64,000 bases of DNA from Nageia nagi (Eukaryota; Pinophyta): assembly GCA_050084985.1 (NCBI GenBank), contig JBITNC010000001.1, forward strand, positions 193,192,001 through 193,256,000, given 5' to 3'. Below are positions 1 to 11,160 of the stretch, piece after piece. A program made the translations under genes and the position numbers. Each line of letters begins with the position of its first letter. The stretch's first letter is position 1. A model generated the notes under the pieces. It searched no databases. It saw nothing but the letters and a program-made list of their open reading frames with translations, and had not been told where the DNA came from.

Positions 1-320
1 TATTGTCCCATGAATAGTTTGATTAATGACTTGAAAGAATCAATTGAACCTCTAAGAAAATTATAGAACCACTAACTAACATCACCTTTCAGATTCCTTA
101 GGAAAAATTTGGCTATCAATTTCTCCTCTGACCCTAATTTCAACAAGCACTCCTCTTAAAAGCTAATAAGATGTTGCTTTGGGTCTTGGTCACCATTGAA
201 CATCTCGAATTTCAAGGCCCTATGCTCAGGTAGTAGGGGATAATTATGGATCTCTTTCAATAAGCATGAAATGAATACACCATCATAATCCTCTTCAATT
301 TGTTATGGTCTCTTGCTATT
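1..320 (-). pseudogene. Ty3/Gypsy gag remnant, cut by window edge
   Basis: Read on the minus strand, one frame gives a capsid-like gag stretch. It contains LKFEMFNGDQDPKQHL, then KLIAKFFLRNLKGD, a W-F-Y-N-F block and GSIDSFKSL. This is the order seen in the retrotransposon gag (capsid) domain of plant Ty3/Gypsy elements, where the protein packages the element RNA in cytoplasmic particles. At least two in-frame stops break it. The element continues beyond the left edge, so its lineage cannot be named. No protease or reverse transcriptase is visible on this side. Confidence 0.6.
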
Positions 321-1380
321 CTCAAGATTGGTAAGTAGTGCAACTGTGATAGGATCTAGTACTATCGATGAACTACTTGAACTCTTAAATAATTTCATCT
401 CTTTCCATATTTTCTACTTTCTTATAAATATCTCAAAGTAATTGTTCCATTTTCACATCATTGATGGCATGTATCCATTATATAATTCTTGTGAGATCTT
501 GCTGAAAGGACAAGATGAATCAAACAATCAAGTACATCAAAATGTAGACCATAAATAATGCATAAATAATGAAATCGATGCACTATTTGTATATGATATG
601 TAATTGAAGCATATATGAGAAATATGGCATCAAAAAAATAATAATAATCAATGTACCTTCATTGAAATTGCATGAGTATGATTTAGTAGCAACCATCCAT
701 CAATCACCATAATGCAGAATAAGAAATGCATGCCACCAATGGCCTAAGATGGCATAATATTAGTTGCATGGGATATGCAGATCTATGAATGGAATAAAGA
801 GTATGTAAAAGTGAGATAAAGGGTTTAACAAATCTATGTAGAAGTGGTGTTACAAAACATTGTTGTTGATTGGATAAGTGATCTTGCATTTTTTGGTACC
901 TCTCTTGGTATTTTTTGAGGCCCTTGCATGATGTTTCCTTCATGCCCCTAATTTTTCTTTATAGCAATGTCCTATTCTTCTTTTATTCTTGGAATCATTG
1001 CACATTACATGGTTTGATGTGTCTTTATTGATATTTGACACCTTTTACATTATACAATGGCCCATTACATTGTTTGCATTACCTTGGGTATATTTTAACC
1101 CCTTTTTACAATAAATATCCTTGATAATATAAAATGAATTATTTAATATATAATAATTCTTTTTTATACATCTACATAAGGCATGAATAAGAAATAAACT
1201 TGATATCTCACATCTAAGGGTCTTTGGATATGAAGCATTTTCCTTCATAGTTTTTAAGAAAATGAAGTTAGATAATAAGTTATAAAAAATGCATCTTTGT
1301 GGGATATGATAGTCATCATAGAAGGTATAGGCTCTACTCTCCTTCAACAAAATAATTATTGTTTCAAGGTATTTCAAGTT
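321..1380. other. AT-rich stretch without recognisable gene
   Basis: I see no conserved domain here on either strand. Two short minus-strand open frames (704-943 and 1,045-1,377) have AT-driven composition and no recognisable motif. It probably holds untranslated sequence of the neighbouring Gypsy element and decayed repeats. Confidence 0.5.
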
Positions 1381-3060
1381 TAATGAGGTTCCTAATGGTT
1401 CTTCTTCAAGTGAAGTCTTTGAAGACTCTTCAAAAATTTCTATGTGGTTGGATATCTCTTCAAATAAGTTGCCTCAAGAGCAAAATTCTCCAACTTAGAG
1501 GATAACTAGAAGCATGAATTTGAATAAGTCTCTCTTTGCTAAAATCAACAATCATAATGAGTCTTCAACCTTTAAGAAGGATGCTTGTTAGATAGATGCC
1601 ATGAAGTTAGAATATAAGGTGCTTATGAAACATGGAACTTAGTACTTAGTTCCAAATTCATCCTTAAAGAATTTAATTATGAATAAGTAGATCTATAAGA
1701 TCAAGTATAATTTAGAATATGAAATTGAAAAATATAAGGCAAAGTTGGTGACTAAGGGTTTTGCTCAAAAGTATGAAGGTGATTATGAGGAAACCTTTGC
1801 CCCAATAGCAAATATGGCTACAGTTAGATTGATCCTTACCCTTTTAGTAGCTCAAGGTTGGAAGGTACTTCAACTTAATGTGAAGAGTACATTTCTCAAT
1901 GGTGACTTAGATGTTGAAATCTTCATGAGTAAATAATAAGGGTTTGTTATGCAAGGAAAATATTCCCATATGTGCAAGCTAAACAAGTGTTTGTATGGAC
2001 TTAAGAAAGTACCAAGAGCATGGTATAAAAAGATTTCAAGGTATTTTAAGACTCTTGGGTTCTTCAAATGCTACTCAGATTCAGATGTTTATGTGCTCAA
2101 TGAAGGAAAATATTTAGTCTTAATTATTCTCTATGTGTATGATCTTTTAATCATTGGGAATAATATGGTGATCATAAATAAGTACATAACCAAACTTAAG
2201 GCAAAATATGAGATGACTAATCTTGGTCTCTTGCACTACTACCTTGGTATGCAAGTGTATTAATGTAAGGATTGTATCTACCTTAGTTAGTCTAAATATG
2301 TATAAGATATTTTGCAAAAGTTTGGAATGGAAGAGTGTAAGCCTATGGCTATTCCCATTGCTCCTAGAATCAAGCTTGAGATAAGCTAAAACTCTCAGTT
2401 GTAAGATGTTATAAAGTATTGATAGATCTATTTGACTATCTTTAGGCTAGATATTACCTATGCAATGAATTTGATGGGAAGGTTTATGCACACATATTAT
2501 GTTGAGCATATTCATGTTGCTAAGAAGATTTTATGGTATATTGTAGGCACAAAGGATCTTTCCCTTAAGTTTACCAAGTTGCCTTCTTTTATTCTCTCAG
2601 GTTTCTTTGATTCTGACCATGGGGATGATAGAGATGATAGGAAATCCACTTTGGCTTATGTGTTTAATATTAGATTAGGTGCTATCTCTTGGTCTTCAAA
2701 GAAGTAGGCAATAGTCACTCTATCCACCATAAAAGTAGAATATATAGCTATGACTATTACAACCTAGGAAGTGATTTAGTTTAGGCATATTCTAAAAGAA
2801 ATTAGGTATGAGAAGGTTGGCCCATCCTTGATATCTTCAAACAATCAATCAGCCATTGCTTTAGATAAGAACCTTGTGTTCCATCAGAGAATAAAATACA
2901 TTGAAATCCAAGAATATCTCATCAGGGAGAAAGTTCTAGATGGCATCTTGCAACTTTAGTGTTATCCATTGAATAAAAACTTTGTTGTTTAATTTATTCA
3001 CCAAGAACCTTTCACTCTCAGGTTGGTGAAGTTTCCCACAAGAATGAGTGGAGTTTGAAT
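1381..3060 (+). pseudogene. Ty1/Copia pol remnant (element C1): linker, RT, RNase H
   Basis: This is the C-terminal part of a Copia polyprotein, which copies element RNA into DNA. From 1,381 comes the acidic linker ending in RITRSM. The reverse transcriptase follows at about 1,570-2,270, with KAKLVTKGFAQ, ETFAPIA, LYGLKK and LGMQVY. RNase H runs from about 2,600 to 2,960, with SGFFDSDH, DRKSTLAYVF and KVEYIAM. The catalytic YVDD box reads YVYD at 2,132-2,143, so an active-site Asp is lost. More than ten in-frame stops interrupt the frame, most at positions where the family has Gln or Trp. Gag, protease and integrase are absent to the left. Its 3' LTR starts at 3,836, so this is the outermost host of the nest to its right. 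Confidence 0.9.
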
Positions 3061-3144
3061 TCTTGTTGAATTCATTTTTTTTTATGACAACATCACCCCT
3101 ATAAGGATCTTTTGGTTGTATAGTATTAATCTTTATGTACACTT

Positions 3145-3330
3145 TTATTTTTTAGTTCTCCATGTGTGAGGAACTAGTATGTGCATGTTGGTATTATTTA
3201 GTTATCGATATGAGATGAACTTGTTTGTACACTTCTTGTACTATTTAGTTATCCATGTGTGAGGAATTATTATGTGTATGATGGAATTATTTACTATCCA
3301 TATGTGACAAACTAGTATGTGCATGATTGG
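3145..3330 (+). repeat. Degenerate ~45-bp tandem repeat after pol of C1
   Basis: Four diverged units share a core like TATCCATATGTGAGGAACT, starting near 3,150, 3,195, 3,240 and 3,287. They lie between the pol end and the 3' LTR. The same core forms the cleaner array inside E3 (13,926-14,300), so it marks the 3' untranslated region of this Copia family. Confidence 0.7.
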
Positions 3331-3835
3331 ATGTATATCCTATTTTTTGATAATGATGATCAACACATGTGTTCCTTATACAATAGGAGAATATGAGTTT
3401 GCTTGGCATCTTTGTGATGATTTATAATGCATCACTTGATCAGTTTATAAATAAAATTATTTGAATCATTATCTTATGTCGATATGAATATATGATGCAT
3501 CCAACTAATCTTTTGTATGAGCTACTTGTAGCTTGCAGGTTTCTTCTTGAAATTATAGGTTACTTGCTTTGAGTATGCAAGCTCATGGAGGCTCATCTTC
3601 TCAACTTTTTGTTGAAGAATAATTCTTGTACATTGAAATCATTTTTTATTTATGGTTATTGTATTGTAAACTATTTATTAAATGGTTAAGTAGTTGAGCC
3701 TTATCTAGGATCTATTACTTCTCAAGATATAAAGTTCTTATCTTTGATTGTATCTATTATGGAGTAGAACTCTCTTAATTTCTCTCTCTCTCGCTACCTT
3801 CTCTACTCTCTATCCAATATTACATTAAGAGGAGG
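3331..3835 (+). other. 3' untranslated region and polypurine tract of C1
   Basis: Noncoding DNA between the repeat array and the LTR. It contains one copy of the GCTTGGCATC unit that is triplicated in E3, a CT-rich run at about 3,778-3,815, and the polypurine tract ATTAAGAGGAGG at 3,824-3,835. The tract primes plus-strand DNA and fixes the LTR start at 3,836. Confidence 0.65.
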
Positions 3836-4013
3836 TGTTAGAATTTTTAATACATTATTGTTTGGTATCTAACATGTGTCTCACTTACTTAATTCATCTA
3901 AATACTAAAAGTATTTATAAATACCTTTTAATATTTAGGGAATTAAATAAGTGCAACTTGACCATTCTTACCTCATATAAAACTTGGGTAAAAAAGTGAG
4001 TTAAGGTGGGGTT
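3836..4013 (+). repeat. C1 3' LTR, left part (split by E2)
   Basis: Starts with TGTTAGAATT directly after a polypurine tract. The sequence resembles the LTR starts at 7,550, 15,507 and 38,450 (minus strand). It stops at the target duplication GGGTT (4,009-4,013) where E2 inserted. The rest of the LTR resumes at 17,612. Confidence 0.8.
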
Positions 4014-4459
4014 TTTTGGATCATTACATTTCAAAAACTCACTAGTATGAAATACGATCACATTTCATCCTAGGTCAAAACATAGTTGTGTTTTGTTCCT
4101 ACTAATCATGTTTCCAAAATGCAATTATGTTTCTGGAAGTCCCTTGCATTTTATCAGTATTCCTAGATAGTTACAAGTTCTTAATATCTTTTGGTCAATT
4201 TTTCTTGATTGCACATTCCTATGGGGTTTGTTACTTGTCTAGGATGATGGGAGAGTGGTATAGAATGTGAATGTAACTCCCATTTAGCTAATTACATTAG
4301 TTTTTAGTGGATTTGTGTAACTATCTTTAAGTATTCATTTTTTCAAAGTTGTAACCTCCATGAGCTCAGATTGGTTCCTCATTGGAGGCCTATAAAATGT
4401 AATTCAAATTTGCTAAATAAACAATCTTAGTGAGTGTTAAATTCTTGTTTATTCTTTCA
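4014..4459 (+). repeat. E2 5' LTR
   Basis: Aligns end to end with 17,160-17,606. It begins TTTTGG where the other copy has TGTTGG, and ends in TTCTTTCA. A TATAAAAT box lies at 4,391-4,398. As the 5' copy it would have driven transcription of the element. Confidence 0.9.
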
Positions 4460-4462
4460 TAT

Positions 4463-4474
4463 TGGTATTAAATC
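4463..4474 (+). promoter_or_regulatory. E2 primer-binding site
   Basis: TGGTATTAAATC starts three bases after the 5' LTR. It is a decayed form of TGGTATCAGAGC, the site complementary to initiator methionine tRNA that primes minus-strand DNA in most plant Copia elements. Confidence 0.7.
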
Positions 4475-4593
4475 TAGTTGCTCTAAGTTGGGTTTAAAGA
4501 GGTTTTGGGTACTTTGCAACAACTTAGCAAGTTTTACAAAAAGTGATCCAAATAGGCCTATAGTTTTTTGCTAAGCTTGTTTGAAAGAGAGAT

Positions 4594-7549
4594 ATGGATT
4601 CTAGAGTGAATTATCTTCCCATACTAGACTTTAATGGTGAAAACTATGAATATTAGGCATTGAAGATTAAGAACTTGCTCATATGCAAGGGAATATGGGA
4701 CATAATTAAAGATGGCTATGTGGAAATAGATTGGACCACACTTACTCAAGCTCATAGGCCTGCTAAAAGAGAGGCTAAAAAGAACTCTTTTTCTATCTAC
4801 CATCTCCAATCAACCTTGGAAAAGAGGCTCTTCCCAAGGATTGCAAGTTGCAATACTACAAAGGATGCATGGAAGGTCTTGAAAGATGGGTTCCAAGAAA
4901 ATGACCAAGTGAAGCAATTGAGGCTTCAAACTTTAAAAATAGATTTTGAAAATCTAAAGCAAAAAGAGGATGAGAAAGTTGGAGAGTATTGTGTTAGAGT
5001 GAAGACTTATGTCTGAATGATGGAGACACTTGAAAAGGAGATCTCAAATTCTATTTTAGTGAAGAAAGAGTTAAGAACACTTCTTCCCAAATACAGCCAA
5101 ATTGATATCATATTTAAAGAGATCAAAGATCTAAGCATCCTCACTATTGATCAACTCAATGGTTCCTTAATGTCACATGAGGAAAGGCTTGCTTCACCTA
5201 CCATTGTTGGGAGTGTGGAAGAGAAAGCCTTCACTTCTAGAGTAGGTGACACTAGCACTAGTGTTCAAGGGGGAGCTCAAGGTAGATGAAGAGATAGATC
5301 TTATAGAGGAAAAGGAAGAGGAAGGAGAGGTAAATTTCAAGGAAGAGAAGGATTCCAAGGAAGAGGTAGAGGGGTTTATCCAAGAGGTGACAAAAGAGAC
5401 AAGCAATGTTACTACTGTAATAAGTATGGACACTATGAGAGAGAATGTAGATTAAAGGCTTCTCAAGAAGGAGCCCAAAGTGCTGACTATGGTGAGGAGG
5501 ATACATCCTCCACCTTATTTTTGTCTTAAGCCCACTTAGCCCAAAAGCAAGATGATATATGGATTATTAACACTGGGTTCTCCAACCACATGACCGGTAA
5601 GGGAGATGTATTTTGTGCCATGAATGATTCCTACAAGTCCAAAATCATGCTTGGAGATGAAAAATCCATTCAAGTTGAAGGCATGGGAGCTATGGAGATG
5701 TCCACAAATGAAGGTAACAAGAAGGTAAACGATGTATATTTAATTCCAAAATTGAAACATAATTTATTGAGTTTTGGGAATATGATGGAAAAGAACTAGA
5801 AATTTGTGTTTGAGGATAGAAAATGTATGATTCATGATAAGAATCAAGGGCATAAGCATGTCATCATTATTGCAATGACAAAGGATAGGTTGTTTCCTCT
5901 TAAATTTGGTGAGAAAAGCTCAAATTTTTCTAATGTTGATATTGATGATAAGAGTTGGCTTTGTCATTTGAGATATGGGCATCTCAACTTTGCAAGTTTG
6001 AAAAGTTTGGTCTCCAATGAGATGGTATATGGGCTTCCCAAGGTCCAAGATCATAAAGAAGTGTGTTTCAAATGTGCTATGCATAAGCATTCAAGATCAA
6101 GATTCCCAAAAAGTCAAGCATGGAGAGCCTCTTATCCCCTCCAATTGGTGCATAGTGATACTGTGGACTAATGCAAACTCTAAGTATTGGTAAAAGTCTT
6201 TATTTCCTTACCTTCATTGATGATTGTAAAAAAATGTGTTGGATTTACTTCCTTAAGCACAAGATGAAGCTTTTTCATACTTTGAGTTCAAGAACAATGT
6301 TGAAAAGCAAAGTGGCTACTATTTAAAATGTTTAAGAATAAATAGAGTGGGGAGTTTTGTAGTAAGGAAGTCTTGCAATATTGTAAATATTATGGTGTGA
6401 GAAGGTAATTCATTACTGCCTACACTCCACAAAAAAATGGTATAGCTGAATGTAAGAACATCACTTTGGCTAATATGGAAAGAAGCATGTGCCAAACTAA
6501 AGGATTAAGCAATCTTTATTGGGTTGAACATATTAGGATAATAGTGTATATTTTAAATCGATGTCCAACCTTTATGGCATGGTATGAGAAAAGATCAAAT
6601 GTAAATCATTATAGAGTGTTTGGTTGCTTAACTTATGTACATGTTCCAAAGGAACAAAGATAAAAATTAGATCCAAAAAGTGAAGCTTGCATATTTATTG
6701 GTTACTATGAATCAAGCAAAGCATATAGATTGTACAATCCCAAAACTCACAAAGTTGTTGTTTCCAGAGATGTTATTTTTTATGAAGGGAGAGCATGGTG
6801 TCATCAAAAATAATTTATTAATGATGGATCCTTTGATGGAAGCTTCTCTATTGTATAGTTTTCCATTTAGCCCAGCCAAAACAATGTGCAACTTGAAGTA
6901 TCAAAGAGTCCACAAAATCTCACACAAGTGCAACCCAAAGATGATCCAAGTGATGGTGAAATTTCTCCTAGCACAAATGGTAAAGTAAGAGGTAATAGAA
7001 CACTTTCAAATCACCCTCTATCTCAAATGGTAGATCATAATTTTTCAAAAAAATTAATAAAAGGAAAAACAAAAGAAGTGGATCAAATAATTAAAAGGAT
7101 TGAAAATCTCCATTTGTATAGTGATGAATTGGATGGTGAACCAAAGGGTGAATTGGCTAGTTTTGCATTGGTAGCTACTGCTGATTTAGAGTCTTCTTGT
7201 TTTGAAGATGCTTGTACTAATTATGTTTGTATGTAGGCCATGGAAAAAGAGATGCACTTCATTGAGAAAAATGATACATGGGAGCTTGTTGAGCTTCCAA
7301 AAGGGAAAAAGGTTATAGGCTCTAAATTGGTCTATAAAAAAAGGTTTAATGTTGATGGCACTATTGAGAGATACAAGGCTAGGCTTGTGGCCAACAGATT
7401 CACACATAGATATGAAATTGAATATAATAATACCTTTGCCCCTATTTCTTGACAAGAAACCATCATAATGGTTCTCTCCATTACTGCTCACAAAGGTTGG
7501 AAAGTGTAGCACTTGGATGTCAAGAGTGCATTCTTGAATGGGTACCTTG
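4594..7549 (+). pseudogene. E2 gag-pol polyprotein, 5' part (gag to start of RT)
   Basis: The frame starts at an ATG (4,594; MDSRVNYLPILDFNG). Gag runs to about 5,520 with a zinc knuckle C-x2-C-x4-H-x4-C at 5,407-5,451 (CYYCNKYGHYERECR). The protease follows, with its D-S/T-G site changed to NTG near 5,569. The integrase zinc finger is at 5,956-6,090 (H-x3-H, C-x2-C) and the integrase core at about 6,130-6,660, with the NGIAE glutamate at 6,448-6,450. A linker leads to the reverse transcriptase start from about 7,220 (ERYKARLVANRF). In-frame stops at the W codon near 4,654 and at 5,014 and 5,287, plus a frameshift after 6,170, disable it. It ends at the E3 insertion and continues at 15,989. 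Confidence 0.92.
7545..7549 (+). other. Target-site duplication CCTTG, left copy (E3)
   Basis: CCTTG at 7,545-7,549 is repeated at 15,984-15,988, directly outside the two E3 LTRs. The interrupted reverse transcriptase codons (G-Y-L, then D-E-E-V-F) join in frame when one copy is removed. Confidence 0.95.
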
Positions 7550-8026
7550 TGTTGGAATGTATAATGCATTATTGTAAATATATGTATTAAATATTCTATG
7601 TAAATTAACTAATACTTAAAGGTAATATTTGATACCTTAAGTATTTTAGTGAATATAATAATGTAACTTGTCCTACACTCCAAGTCATAAGCATGCCCCT
7701 TGGGTCAAAGATGTGCATGTCATGCTTAGGTCATCTAAAGAGGGATTTTGGCCTATAAATAGAAGGATTCCTCTTTATAATGATACACCAATTATGGTGT
7801 AAGGATATGCTATAGGATAGAATTGTAGGATTTGAGATTAGGATAATTGTAAGAGACTTGTATCTATGAGAGAAGTAAAGATCTAGTTAGTGGATGTACT
7901 CCTAGTTGGAGTAACCACTTTACATATTATGTTGTGAGATTGCTTTGTGTATTTGTTGGATGTAATTGTGAGCTTTCATGTGATCTTGGTAGTTTAGGAA
8001 TTATATTGTTAATTTTAGTTCCTTAA
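7550..8026 (+). repeat. E3 5' LTR
   Basis: Starts TGTTGGAATG and ends TTCCTTAA, where the 3' copy has TTCCTTCA. Both copies are 477 bp and align without gaps. A TATAAATA box lies at 7,754-7,761. Confidence 0.93.
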
Positions 8027-8029
8027 AAT

Positions 8030-8041
8030 TGGTATTAGAGC
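8030..8041 (+). promoter_or_regulatory. E3 primer-binding site
   Basis: TGGTATTAGAGC lies three bases after the 5' LTR. It differs by one transition from the initiator-tRNA site typical of Copia elements. Confidence 0.85.
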
Positions 8042-10079
8042 GATTTGAAGGAAGAGAGAGAGTTTGTATGCATTGTAAGCCTTCCTTAGAGGATCTTTCT
8101 ACTCTATTTTGTGAGGTAACATCTTCACTAAGGTATACCTCATCTCCCTCCTCATCTTTGAGTTATTTTATTTTGGATAAGAACCTTTTTTATGTATATG
8201 TTAGTTCATTTATTTTTAAAATAACAATGCTATTATTGAGCAATTTTTTTGTTCTTCGCTAACATTCTTTGTTAGCCTTAAAATAACAATAATATATTGT
8301 TTAGTTATTATCATATGTTTATATAAAAAAAATGGGAAGCATGATTTTTTGTTAAAATCAATTAAATACAATTTAAAAAAAGGAATTGTATTTTTTTTCT
8401 CTACTCTATATTCTATTTACATTGAATTCTTTTTAAAAAATATAGAGTAAATTATTGCAATATTTTTATATGAAAATGTATTTACAATGTCAAACAATTT
8501 ACATATTTCAAAAATGTAAGTGGTTGAAAAGATGTAATTAAGCATTTTGAGGGTGGCTCCACCCCTCCACCATTTTTGTTGATGGAACCACTTGTAGCTC
8601 CCCTCTTCAGTCTTTCTTAATTAATGAACAACTAGTAGTTTATCAATCTCATCTGTTCTCACCAGTAGTGAGTAAGATTGAAGGGGTTGGTAAGTAAATA
8701 ATCTATCCAAGCTAGGGCTTCTTGTGCTCTCACCATGCTGGGCACCACCATATGCCACTATGCTAGGCAACACCACCATCATCATCCTCCTTTCGAAGCA
8801 ACACAACCTCCTCACCATCACCTTCATTTAGCCATGCTAAGTGTAGTGCAATATCCTCATTTCCACCTTGGATCAACTTCTAAGTTGGTGCTCCCTAGTC
8901 ACCCCTCTAATGGTGCTTCTCCTTTCTATGAACATTTGCATTTCATTCCCTATCATTTTACCACTAGTAGGTAATTTCAAAACATGCAAAACAAATAAAA
9001 GGGGGATGAACGCATGTGATTTTTGGTTGCACCCTTGGTCATTCTCTATGCCTTTTGTGCATGCTTTCTATCTTGGCATACATGATAGTGTCTTTGGCTT
9101 ATCCTACCATCCATACCTCCCATATTTAGTCTCTTGTTGCTCTCTATTGGCACCATGGTTGTGACATGACAGGTCATTGATTATGCAGGAAGAGAAATGA
9201 CTTCAACCTGGCAAAATTGGTTAGATGGTTGACTCATTATTTTTTTCTCCTTACATAATTTCACACCTCTCCTTTGCTAGATGGCTTATCATAGCTCTGC
9301 TCCACTGTATCCAACCATGGCTCTCACTACCAACTACTAGCCAATCCTCATGTCAGAAAAATAGGGTCAAAGTCATTCCATGCTAGTGTCTCAGGTAGGT
9401 TCTCTCTTCATATGCCTATTTTTGCTCACATGAGTAAGTAGTAGATTCCCTATTCCTACTCATCCTCCTTTGATGCTGATCCATTTCCATATCCTTCCCT
9501 CCTATCTCCCCAATCATGTCTTTGATTATTAAAGGTATCTATTCAATTGAACCCACAATTTCTCTTAAGAGGAATGCACTTTGCAAATTTAATTCCAATT
9601 TCCATGCTACCACTCTTCATGGATCAGACCCTAAGGTGTGGCTACAATGTTCAATTGAAACCATAGTTGCCTATTCAATTCCAATTTACACATCATATTT
9701 TGGCCATTAATATGATGAAAATTTTCCTCATGATTGCAATGTCAACACATATGAGCTATCTGCATTAGTTTGTCAAAACTTGGGGATTTCTCTCACATTA
9801 CTTTCCATCCACCACATCACTTACCTCGCTATATGGTACTATGCTCCATTTTTAAGTTTATTTATTATGTTTTAATGTTTGAAAAGTTGAGCATTGGAAA
9901 GAGGTTCTCCTTTTTAGTGTAATAGCTCATGATGGCATTCTAATCCCTCTTTACTTTAGACAAAACTTACTAGCTATTATTGACTTGACTGCATATCATT
10001 GGTGAGCTAGTAACTTTCATTCCACTATTACAAGCTATTATTTGGCATTCCTCTATTACAATCTCATTTTTTAAGTAAA
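8042..10079 (+). other. E3 interior, first noncoding segment
   Basis: I find no conserved coding domain. Open frames at 8,735-8,974, 8,868-9,164 and 9,516-9,710 overlap, are short, and have no recognisable motif. The sequence is AT-rich to 8,500, then more mixed, with CCACCATCATC-type runs near 8,770-8,820. Confidence 0.6.
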
Positions 10080-11160
10080 AATGGGGAAGAGATGCATATT
10101 TTACTTTAAAAAAAGTTTATGCATGCATAATATTTTCTTAGCATGGGGATACAAGCTTAAGGAATTAAAATTTAAATTAAATATTTTTTAAGTCACACAT
10201 GCATACTTATGACTTAAAATTTTTGAAGATTCATTCTTATAGCTTAAGGACTTCAAATTAAGTTAAATATTTTTAAGTCACACATGCATGCTTATGATTT
10301 AAAATTTTTGAAGATTTATGCTTATGACTTAAAAGTTTTGAAGATGTATGCTTATGACTTAAAAATACATGATTATGCCTCTTAGTTCTTATGAAGAAAT
10401 AATGCATGCTTAATTTTTTGGATTAATGCATATTTCTTTAACTTAATGATTCATACTTATGGGATTAATGTATGCTCTTATGCAAAGTTAATGGACTTGT
10501 GCAAAATAAGAGATGATGTAACGATGTCCTTTAGGGGTTGATGAACAAAACCCATTGGACACTTAGGTTTTATGTTATTAAATGGATGATATTTTTCTTA
10601 TGCTCTTTATGTTTCACATTTTGATTTATTTGCTTATGCAAAATAAAATACAAACATTGATATGCAAAACCCCCTAAAATGAACACATCCACATGTACAT
10701 TTCGCAACATGACTTGTTTGGGGAGCCACGAGGTGAGGATAGGCAGACTGGAGCCTTTAATTCCAATGATCCAAGTGGTGAAAAGTCCATATTGTTTAAT
10801 TGCCCCTAAGTCCTTTATTAGTCTAGATTTAAATCCAATAGGTGGATAGGTTTATGTGTAATGATACTGCATATCTGCACATCCATTCAAGGATTATCCT
10901 AATAACCTAGGAGGACAACTTGAAACCTAATCAAGATTAATAATTTGATCAATCCAATAAATTTTGAAACCTTAAAAAATAGCTTGTACTTCTCCTTGTG
11001 AGAGTATATTTCTACCCAAGGGGAATTGGTTAAGGATTGGTAGGACTTGGGCTCCTCTTATGTGGGCATCTAGGTGAAGGCCTAATTTTAGACAAGACAA
11101 TAAGCCATAATAATGTCACTCTATATTCAATGGTGTTCATTTTTATGCTATGCTATGGTG
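10080..11160 (+). repeat. Noncoding block shared (inverted) with 42,080-43,400
   Basis: The reverse complement of 42,080-43,400 follows this stretch closely from about 10,400. Both carry the passage around GACTTGTTTGGGGAGCC, the passage CCTAGGAGGACAACTTGAAAC and the passage GAGAGTATA. The left part (10,090-10,400) is a loose tandem array of TGCTTATGACTTAAAA-like units that is poorly alignable but of the same style in both copies. No open frame is conserved between them, so the shared feature is noncoding, perhaps a leader or packaging region of the family. Confidence 0.75.

Noticed and set aside
8735-9164. Small genes in the E3 interior
   Set aside because: Overlapping frames with no conserved motif, inside an element whose relatives have no gene there.
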